Positions 54,764-64,000 of a stretch of 64,000 nt of DNA are shown in pieces; the first letter of the stretch is position 1, and every line of letters starts with the position of its first letter. Below the pieces are notes generated by a model. It saw nothing but the letters and a program-made list of their open reading frames with translations. It was not told the DNA's origin and searched no databases. Position numbers and translations under genes: made by a program. The stretch is from Manduca sexta (lineage: Eukaryota; Arthropoda; Insecta; Lepidoptera; Sphingidae). The stretch lies in the NCBI RefSeq assembly GCF_014839805.1, contig NC_051138.1, positions 5,144,983 to 5,208,982 of the forward strand, read 5' to 3'.

Positions 54764-56215
54764 TAAATAATTTCGAAAACAGTGACAATTTTGAATGGTA
54801 AAGTTTTATGTTTAGCATAATAAACTAAAAAAAATAAGTCAAAATACGGGTAATGATATTTAGAATATTGTATATTTTTTTTAAAACGGGCCTCATTATT
54901 ATTTATACGACATTATAACTAAAAGTACGCTCGTATGTTTTCATCAGCTTGACCCGACCCCTGTATTTATTTATATTTTAATATTAACTTAAGCTATAAA
55001 TATGCGTTATTTATAAAACACATTACTTTTGTTACAACGCATAACCGCTTTATTTTTTTATTATTCGTGGTACTCAAGAGACTAAGCTGAATATGTCAGG
55101 TTGCCTTAGCCAATAACTACTTTATAAACGTATACGAGCAGTACATAAAAATAAAAGCAGTATATCTGTAAAAAACTACATTGAACTGATGCAAAGTATA
55201 CCAAAATGAGGTCGGACCAACCTGACATACAACTAATTGAACGTCGAAGATCCTATACTACCTGAATATCTTGATGAATGAGAAAGGTTTACATACTACA
55301 TAGTAAATTATTAGCTTTCGCTAGTAGCTATGTTGATTAAGGTTAATATTTTTGGGGTGGAATAAAACTGAAAAAAATCCTCTTATTCCAAATAAAAGTC
55401 CCTTCTCAGATTGACTATTCAAATTGACAGACAGAAAATACTTGTTTTTATATTCTGTATATTTGTTTGAATATTTGCGGTGCAGACAGCCACAAAAGTA
55501 GCTTAACAATTTAAAAATTTCAAAACGCTACATATTAACTACAATCGAAATATTACTTTACCTTAATCTAAATTAAAGCTTACCCTTTGAAATTTATTTT
55601 ACTAAAGAAAAAGCGGTTGTGCATAAGGAAACAAAAGTTTAACGGCGATTTGAAAATTTTAATTTGTTCAGCCACTCTTGTGCCTGACTGTACAATCTTG
55701 GAAATATCCTTTAAAAAAACTATGATCATGACTTATAAGTACTCAAGTATTAAATAATCATTAAGAATTATATTTTGAGTGGTGTTCGAAATGATTAATA
55801 TTATTTAAACCAAACATACAAGTGTCAATATCATGACATCAAATGGGGAAGTCTACGATATTCCTCGGAGCAACAGATTAAATATTATGTTAAATGTATA
55901 TACATACCACAAACTAGACAGAAAGATGGCATCATGGAAACGAAATGTAGGAAAAAGCCCTGGTAATAGAATTTACCGGTCTTAGTCAAGGATGATATAC
56001 CTATATCAAAAGGAATAAGCACAATCCAAACTACCCTCAACAAAAACAACATTGCATTGCATGTTCACATCTGACCTATAGGCTTTTTATAAACCAGGCA
56101 CATAAAAGGTCGCCTTATCTCCTAAAACACGTTTCAGAGATCTGAATGATACAATCTTGACTGCAAACGAAGTCAACACTCGTGATGCCCTTCTCCAAAC
56201 TGTTATAACTTATAA

Positions 56216-56305
56216 CCGCCTCGCTGGCGTAGTTGTGTTGTGGTACGACTGCAGTGCTGAGATCTCGGGTTCGTTGCCCGAGTCGCTCGCCCCCTATAAC
56301 ATATT
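56216..56305 (+). repeat. SINE-A head fragment
   Basis: It has CGCCTCGCTGGCGTAGTTGTG and a degenerate box B (CGGGTTCGTTGCCCGAG), cut off after about 90 bp. Confidence 0.6.
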
Positions 56306-56347
56306 TTGAAAATTCTGGAAATTACTAATGCAAATATTTATTGATAA

Positions 56348-56640
56348 TAGCTGACCCGACAGACGTTGTCCCGTCTTAACTATGAATTTGCAGCGCGCAT
56401 TCTGTCAATCGCTGACAGTTATTTCAAACAATTGACAGTTATATAAAATTAATATTTTCGTTAAGTTTTCTTAAATTTTCTAATTTTCCGCACAATTTTT
56501 TGATTTTTTTCTTTCATAAGAACCTTCTCCTGACAATAACAAACACAACAAAAAAAATAGTGAAATCGGTCCAGCCGTTCACGTGTGATGGCGTGATTTA
56601 GGGAAATAGGAATTCATTTTTATATATATATATATAGATA
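56348..56640 (+). repeat. Repeat-E copy
   Basis: It is parallel to the copy at 29175-29462: CTGACCCGACAGACGTTGTC, TTTTCCGCACAATTTTTTGA, GTGAAATCGGTCCAGCCGTT and an ending (TA)n. Confidence 0.65.
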
Positions 56641-59600
56641 ATTGAATGTGTTTAACTATCACTGGTTCAATTCCTAGCCCAAAGAATACCAGTGGACAGG
56701 TCCGGATGAATTTGGCTTCCTTTTATACAATCAGACGAACAACTTGCTCCTCTCATTTAGTTGCAATAAAAACTTATGTCGAAATACCCACAATAGCTAT
56801 AAACTAACACAGCAAAAACTTTATAGGGTAAACAAATATTGCTCACACATGTCACAACTTTATTACGACGTAGCATTATCATAATGCAATAAAAAAAGCA
56901 AATATTGGCATTAATCCAACCGTTCCATAAAACAGGTCACTTTATAGGCAGTGTAGACTAACTACAACTTATTTCGAAGTGTGTTTGGTACGACATAAGG
57001 TTTTTTTTACAGATATAACAACGTAAATTTTATAATTGTATTAAAAAAATTATTAATAAAGATGTAAGGTTTATAATTATTATTAAGGATGCAAAAGGTT
57101 TTTTGTTTTTCACATTTAATTAGGACCTGCCAAATTAACTCAGTTTCATGAAATTAGACAGCCTAAATAAGAATAAAAATATAAAAACCCCAATAATTTT
57201 ACTTTCGATGGAGCCAGCTATTTTCTAGAAAATATTTTTTTGAAAAAAATATCTTGTAGATTATAGTTACAATGCTCTGTAGTCAATGACTCTCAGCTCC
57301 AGAAACAACGGCTGTGTTATAAAACAAAATGAGTCAACCAATTGTGCCAATGAATTTATATTGGTTTGAATCATAAGCACGATCACAATCTTCTCGTTTC
57401 TTGTAGAAATCAAAACATTGGGAATATGGCATAATAGACGGCAACCCACTTGAGCACATTACCGCGTGGTGGGGGACATTTTCTAAAGACGAACCTCGTT
57501 TTTAAAAAGGGTCGGGTGCTTTGTCCTTTGCGCTGGCCAAATCAGGTTGCTTAACTCTCACACCTTAATTTTTTTTATAGTAAACAGGTTACAAATATGC
57601 AGGTGCCCTCATAATGTTTTCGTTCCCAGCTAAACCATAATATTATAAAGTACTGTTGCTCACAGCTTGGCTAATATAAGAGTTTTTCCCAGATAAAAGT
57701 TCCGCTATATAATTTTCTAGGGTAAAAAGTCTTAAAAAAATGCTTATGTCCTTTCCAGGGTTTCAAATTATCTCCATATTAATCGAAATGTTTTCGGTAG
57801 TTTTTGAGTTCATCGCGTTGAGACAGACAGACGCAGCGAGGGACTTCATTTAAAGTATAATAAGGATTATACCAGCGCCTATAATCAAAAACTTTATTCT
57901 CTTTCTGGCGTTAAATAATAAATCACGTACTCAGCTATAAATATTATCTCAATACACAACTAAAACTAGATATAATTCAAGTTTACGATGTCATTTCACC
58001 GAGCCATGCCCTTGACAAATAAAATCAATAAAGCGAATGAAGCATACAATGAAAGAATGCTTTCTCCAAAAGGGTTTTATCATCTATTATTAAAACCTTA
58101 TGAATTCTGTTATCACGTAATTGTTTCCATATGTCAAATATCTCAAGAGTTGATACGCAATATAGATTGCTCCAATATATGTGTAATACTTTTCACATTT
58201 TTTTTAAACATGCGAACATACATCACGAATACGTGAACAGCTTAATTTTAACAAGAACTAAATATTTGATATATTGATGTGAACGAGTACACTTTGAACT
58301 ACATTTAAATCCTGACCTTGCCTACTTATCAAACGATATTAATTGCATAAGTTACTAATAGATTTACTGTTTTTATAGTTCATTCGTGCTAATTTCATTC
58401 ACTACCATCGTTTGTTATAAAAAAATCAATCCTGTTCATTACAATGGGCAAGTGCGTTAGTAGGTCATTACCACCGGAAGACTCCTCGCTCTGATAGCTC
58501 TTTTATATATTAATTTAAGTGTTTTTATTTCAGAGAACTGCATCGCAACACAAAACAAATTTTAGATTTTTTTACGTTAAGAAATCTTTCCGTGTTTTCG
58601 TCTTGTACCAACCCTTATCGTCTTCTTTATAGATTCGGGGCAATATACTTTTTCTAGCACTTTTTTAAAAATATTGACAGTTTGTACAATCGGCCGCTTG
58701 CATGAACCCCCTTCGGGAAAGGGGCCTCGTTATATAGCTTATTTACATCAACATAGATAAAGAAATAAGAAATAAATTTAGAAATTGATGTGTTTAATAA
58801 ATCTCCAATAAAAACAATATCTAAGTTACAAAATAAAAAATACGATAAATTTTATAGAAATTTGCTGTTGCTAGCACAGCTGGCATAAAAATGCCACTGA
58901 TAACCTGATTATACCACTCGAGAACTCTCCACGCTTGTCTTTGTCTTACTGAAGCAAATGGCCATTAGGCAAAACCTCGACATATTAAACGGTCGATGCT
59001 TGCGCTCAAATAGTTCAAATGCCGATAGATAAACCGATCCTTTTTTTTTTACTAGCACACCAACACTTACATTGGATATGTCTGCTCTATTCTTCGTTTG
59101 AATTGAGAACATCAAACATTTATCTGTATCGGGTTAGGTAAACTATAATTTTATAGCGCAAGTTAGCGGTTCGATTGTTACCTCATGTATTGACATTAAA
59201 AGTATACCCAAAACTTGGAGGTACAAAAAAATAATAACTTATACATCGACTTACAAGCTCAGAAAATTCTAAATTCATATAAACTAATACAGTGCGTACA
59301 CCAAATTACTAGAATACTCGTTAGAGATAAACAACATTAAAGGCAAACATAGATTTAACAAACTATTCGAGATAAGAAAACCATTCCTTGTATCAAAACA
59401 TGAGAAATTATTTCGCAGTCTTAAATTATTAAAAGTATAGTTAGATGATAGTCAGTCAAGGACAGATAAAAACAATGAACGATTATAGAGGTGTTAATAA
59501 TGATTGGGCTAGAAATTTTAATAGTTGTTCTAGGCTAGATGTTTGACATCGACTTACTAATTAGCTAAACATAATGCCTACGATAAAACTCGATAATAGT

Positions 59601-60173
59601 ATTATTTATGACATCGTTCTAAATCGGTTTATACGCACATAGAAATTTCGTGTGCAAAAGGCAAAATATGATTGCTCATAGTTATTTGGCAAAGTTGAGG
59701 AATGATGTATTCACAGTCCTGATAATTTGCTTTAGTAAAATTAATCAAATTGAGCTCATTCATCAGCTAGGTCGGTTTTGGGATTTAAGTGCTTTAACCT
59801 CGTGTCACGGCAGCGACATGTGGTTTAGCCTCGCGATACTCTAGTCAAGAACAGAATCGTGTATGCCCAAGAAAGAGTGCCCTGCGTCGTCTTTAACTCT
59901 CCGAGACAAATCAAAAACTTAGACCATTCCAAAATATATATACATCGTTCAATCTTTCTATGTGTTGTTTGCGTATTAACAAATTTATAAATTGACGTAT
60001 TTCATCAATGTAATTGCTAATTTTATGTTATTTAGTGGAACTGATCCATAACCAAATATTGTCCCGCAAACATGACTCATACTTATCACAGACGTCTAAT
60101 TGAACAATATTTTTCCACACATAATGCTAATTAAGTCACAATTATTGACATTAGATAATTTCTTTGCCTACAG

Positions 60174-60432
60174 ATACGAGCCAGATGGATTACTGCATTG
60201 AACTCTGATGTGCGATAACCTAGCTTCACTTCCCGAAACTTCGACGTAAACGTATCTTTATTAAAGGTTAAACTGTGATTAGTGAAAATGACGCCGGGAG
60301 TGACGGAAGACATGTCCTTAGAACGGAGTAACAATAATGTAGTCCCGCTCTTACCGAGGACTACGGTGCGATTGGAGTTCAAAAACATTACGTGTACAGT
60401 AAATACATTTGCCTTGAACAAATTGCGACTGG
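60174..60432 (+). CDS. First coding exon of an ABCG-like transporter, partial
   Basis: The acceptor tctttgcctacag is followed by 114 bp of untranslated sequence, an ATG at 60288, and 48 codons to a donor G|gtaagt (phase 1). The protein starts MTPGVTEDMSLERSNNN and includes LPRTTVRLEFKNITCTVNTF. The pattern Pro-x-x-x-V-x-L-x-F-x-x-(I/L)-(T/S)-x-x-V is typical just before the nucleotide-binding domain of ABCG half transporters. No Walker A exon was found before 64000, so the rest lies beyond. The family call is inference from one short motif. Confidence 0.5.
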
Positions 60433-60511
60433 GTAAGTTATTTTTATTATTCATGCCTTTTGTCCTTTTAAAAGTAGGCAGAAGTGTAACAAATGTCGCT
60501 TTAATAATAAT

Positions 60512-60690
60512 CATATAAGCCCTGTATTACGCTGTCACACTGCTGGGCACACTGCCTCTATTACACACGGCCTTATTCCACCGCGCTGGTCTAGTGCGAA
60601 TGGTTAGACTTGACAGGACCCAAATATTCCTATAAAGAACTTCTAAGGTATGCAGGTTTTCTCACGATATTTTTCTTCACCAGTAGGTCC
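60512..60690 (-). repeat. SINE-B 3' fragment
   Basis: It has CATATAAGCCCTGTATTACG, then CCACCGCGCTGGTCTAGTGC and CTCACGATATTTTTCTTCACC. It starts about 80 bp after the ABCG-like exon's donor. Confidence 0.65.
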
Positions 60691-63600
60691 TATAAAAGGA
60701 TTTATTTATTTCCATGCTAATGTAATTTTCACCGTCCGAGTCGAAATTCTAACCAAAAATCGCTTTGATTAACAATCAAACTGCTATGCCACTTAATTGA
60801 GAAGGATTTTATAAAGAAATTATTATTATGTAGAAATTATATTTGTATTATGTCAAATCATTACCGTCTATTGTGTAAATACACTTTGTGTAGGTCACAC
60901 AACAGTATTTGTGTCAAAGTCGTTGGTAAACTCCGATCGATAACTTAACATTTCTAACAAGTTATTCCATAATAAAACCGACATTTTATGTAATAATTTA
61001 TGCGCAAATAAATATAAACGGCTTTGCCTTCTAATCGGTGATGTTTTATTTAGAAGATTTACGCAATTAGAGTGGATATTTCGTTATTTTTGGTGTCGAA
61101 TTGACATCACTACATAGTATAAAACAAAGTCGCTTTCTCTGTCCCTATGTGTGCTTAAATCTTTAAAACTACGCAATTGTAGTATAAAATCAGGAAAGCA
61201 CCGGTTTCATCGTATTGAGGGCCGATAAAGTCGTGGTCTTATAACTAAGGTCCCTTTTTATGTTACACTTGCCCACTTAGACCCGTAACACAATCATTAT
61301 ATATTGCCTCTTTACCAATAAAAGCCATAAATTATACAATTAAGAACTGCTTTGTACCTTTCTTCCAAATAACAAAACAGATAAAAGAAGTTAATAATTG
61401 ATCCAAAATGTTTATTAGTAAAACTACGAGTCATTTTCATTTTACAGCATACATTTACATAATTTTGTTTAAATTTATCTTTTAGCAAACTAGATTAAAA
61501 CTCCAAATACAAAACAATCAGTTTTTTGACCATTTAGATGTTCTATATACATACATAATATAACGAGAAAACGAATTGTATATATTTGCATATTTTGTCC
61601 ATTTCACCGGTTTTTGCATATAATATATAATGTCTGATGCATATTTTCGGTATATTAGGTGATATTATCATTTTACTTCCATTACAATAACTAACAGAGT
61701 GAAATGTACATAACTGACTTTCTGAAAATTTAATGCGGGGTATTTCGTGTATCTATTTTACCTTGGGACCTTTTTGTATATCATATCCTTGTTAAACAAA
61801 AATCCATATTATGTGCGGATTGGTTGCAAATGAGAAACTTTTTTTGCCCTTGCAAGTCATACCTATGCTTTTTAAGTAATAAGTAGTTTGCTTTCATTAA
61901 TTGATGTTGCATATTTTGGGTGATTTCTTGCATATTCCGGATTTTTTACGTTGCATATAATACGATCTCTACATCATATCATCAGATCATCTGATTATAA
62001 TGACAAAAAATATGTTCTTACCAACGAACGTACTCCTCAGTTGAAGACAGTAGATAAAATCTATATATGGGCTGTCCAAGAAAAAAATATGCTTTCACTT
62101 TTACTTTTTCAATTGTTAGGTATGCCAATACAAGAAATTACTTCGATTTTTCATCGCTATAAGGAGACTTTCCCGTCCTCACACCCACCACTACAACTCC
62201 TGTAAGTCAGGATCAGCAGTGGCACGCATTTTATGACACCGAGCAGTGAAGCTCAGCGACTCTCAGGGAAAACTAATATGTCATTATCCCGCAACGAAAT
62301 TAATCAAATAGAAAGATAGGGAAGAGTTGGAAATATTAATTGTCCACTTCCCTCCAGAGCAATGCGGGTGACAAAATCATGATGTAAGGAGGCGATTTAA
62401 CCTCAAGGATAGTGACGTTTACAACTAGATAAGCTAGTTATAAAGCACCACGGATAAAATTAAATGAAAGGGATTTTTCATCGCTATATGTCAAGGTTTT
62501 TATTTTCCAGGTAAAGTTATACCTACAGAAAATTTTATTTAATTCTAGCCTTAACAAACTGATAAGTAATGCTCCACTTACATACGATGAACATATTTTA
62601 TGCGAAGACGTGCATGTATTATAAAATTGAATATTCAATAGTATACCCTATTGACTAGAACCTAGGATGCTTAATAACAATTTCCAATCAAGGGTAAAAA
62701 CTAACCGTCCAGTAAAATATGCAACTATCGATGTTATAGAGTAAAGTTGGAAATGTAAATACAGACCACTTTACCTATAAACTTTAATTAATTGTGTGTT
62801 CACCGTTTTATTGCATTCTTCCGCATTTTATATATAACTATTTGGATGTAAGAGACAAAAGTTATCACCGATTATTTTTCTTTGTACGGCTTATAATAAC
62901 TATGCGTGTTGGATACTACATTTTCGTTAAATGTGCAAATTCTATTTGCTAATGGTTGATATTGAATACGTCGTGCATAATGAAGCCCGTATTATGATTA
63001 ATATTATAATTCCTTAAATAATCAATAATTTATAAATCTATATTCAAAACTTATAATTAGAATAAACTAAATAAATTCACATATCATTTACAATAAAATA
63101 TTTCAAAAGAATGTAAGAGACGAATATACGTGACATAAAGTTTACGACCAAGACAGATTATAATTTATAAGTATAATAAAAACAGCAATAATAAAAATAA
63201 AAGCGACAAAAAAATTTAACGATGCCCTTCAACAAAAGACACGTTTAACGCTTATCAATTTCGTTCAAATATCTAAATAGAAACATCATAATAATACAAT
63301 AGTTCAATACAAATAAATATATGTAATGATGAGTGAAGACAAAGACTGTTTTGATAATAAAGGCCACAATATTTAAATATTTTTTATATTATTGTATAAA
63401 CTACTAACTGTGCCCGCGGCTTCGCTCGCGTGGAAATTAGTGTCTCACAAGGTTTTTCCTGGTTAAATCCCGGTGAATTCTAGCATAAAAAGTAGTACAT
63501 AAATCTTCCTCTAGAACAGCACTATCGTTTAGTAAAAAGCATATAAAAATCCGTTCAGAAGAGTTTAATAAAATCGATCACATACAGACAGACAACTTTT

Positions 63601-64000
63601 GAGGACTTTGTTTTATAATATGTATATTGTAATACCTTACTTTATACTTATTACACAAAAATGTATTGCAAGGTATATTTCCCAAAAACGTTTTTATTGA
63701 CAACCCACGAAACTATAATAGCATAATAATGTAAAACACACAAATTAACTTCCAAATTATTAAGTCCTTGGCTACTAAAATTGATATTGAATTTACAAAA
63801 ATACGCAACTCACGCAAAATGATGCACATTTTTTTTTATTTTAATCCTTGGCGAGTGCAATCTTTTTCCAATAAAATTTAACCAATACAGACAATTTGTA
63901 CCTGAAACTTAGAGCTCAATGATTCAGAATGATATTTATACGTATCAGGCCACAGGTGCAGAGCAGGATGAAGGATTATGAAATAAAATGATACTCTTAA
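60691..64000. other. AT-rich region, no gene seen
   Basis: This should be intron of the ABCG-like gene. I saw no exon-like segment with good splice sites. A degraded Helitron-type end lies at about 63405-63620 (GTGCCCGCGGCTTCGCTCGC). An 84-codon ORF near 61951 has no supporting features. Confidence 0.45.

Larger units (their letters stand above)
48688..60173. other. Presumed first intron of the ABCG-like gene
   Basis: No coding exon is seen. It contains a degenerate tandem repeat (48.8-49.9 kb), SINEs near 50.8, 52.3, 53.9, 54.4 and 56.2 kb, a repeat-E copy (56348-56640) and a diverged Helitron-type end (about 57650). An unexplained compact segment lies at 50120-50345. The intron status rests on the 48.5-kb exon being real. 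Confidence 0.35.

Noticed and set aside
60131..60514. 127-codon minus-strand ORF
   Set aside because: It is antisense to the ABCG-like exon, which has better splice sites, a start codon and a recognisable motif on the plus strand.

Overview
The window is AT-rich eukaryotic DNA with short exons, GT-AG introns and dense interspersed repeats. Two tRNA-derived SINE families, Helitron-type elements with CTAG ends, MITEs and an RTE-like retrotransposon tail point to an insect, most likely a moth or butterfly. This rests on pattern recognition, since no search was possible.

The main content is a tail-to-tail pair of related genes for cell-surface proteins of the immunoglobulin superfamily. The plus-strand gene has ten recognisable coding exons between 9501 and 18563, but its signal-peptide exon was not found. 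The minus-strand gene is complete: ten exons from the signal peptide at 35145 down to the stop at 20445, giving 506 residues. Both encode three Ig domains, one fibronectin type III (FN3) domain and a hydrophobic C-terminus that looks like a GPI-anchor signal. They share the same order of intron phases, except for one extra intron in the third Ig domain of the plus-strand copy. The Ig3/FN3 junction resembles the NCAM/Fasciclin II family, so the pair looks like an inverted duplication of a Fasciclin-2-like adhesion gene. The convergent 3' ends are about 1.9 kb apart.

Other genes are small or partial. A two-exon gene on the minus strand (3925 to 3293) encodes an 83-residue protein with one membrane segment. 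At 60174-60432 (+) lies what looks like the first coding exon of an ABCG-type ABC transporter, whose remainder lies beyond the window. A GC-rich segment near 48.5 kb, ending in a good splice donor, may be its 5' untranslated exon. An isolated 88-codon ORF at 46300 may be a terminal exon of unknown identity.

The rest is intergenic or intronic and rich in mobile elements: about eleven copies of one SINE and eight of another, two Helitron-like elements in opposite orientation with internal 122-bp tandem repeats, a hAT-like MITE inserted in a SINE head, a long TTAA-flanked palindrome, a TIR transposon remnant close to an Ig exon, and older degenerate repeats. I saw no RNA genes apart from the SINE heads, no CRISPR array and no viral gene. 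Nothing here amounts to a clearly new system; the closest are the paired adhesion genes and the small membrane protein.
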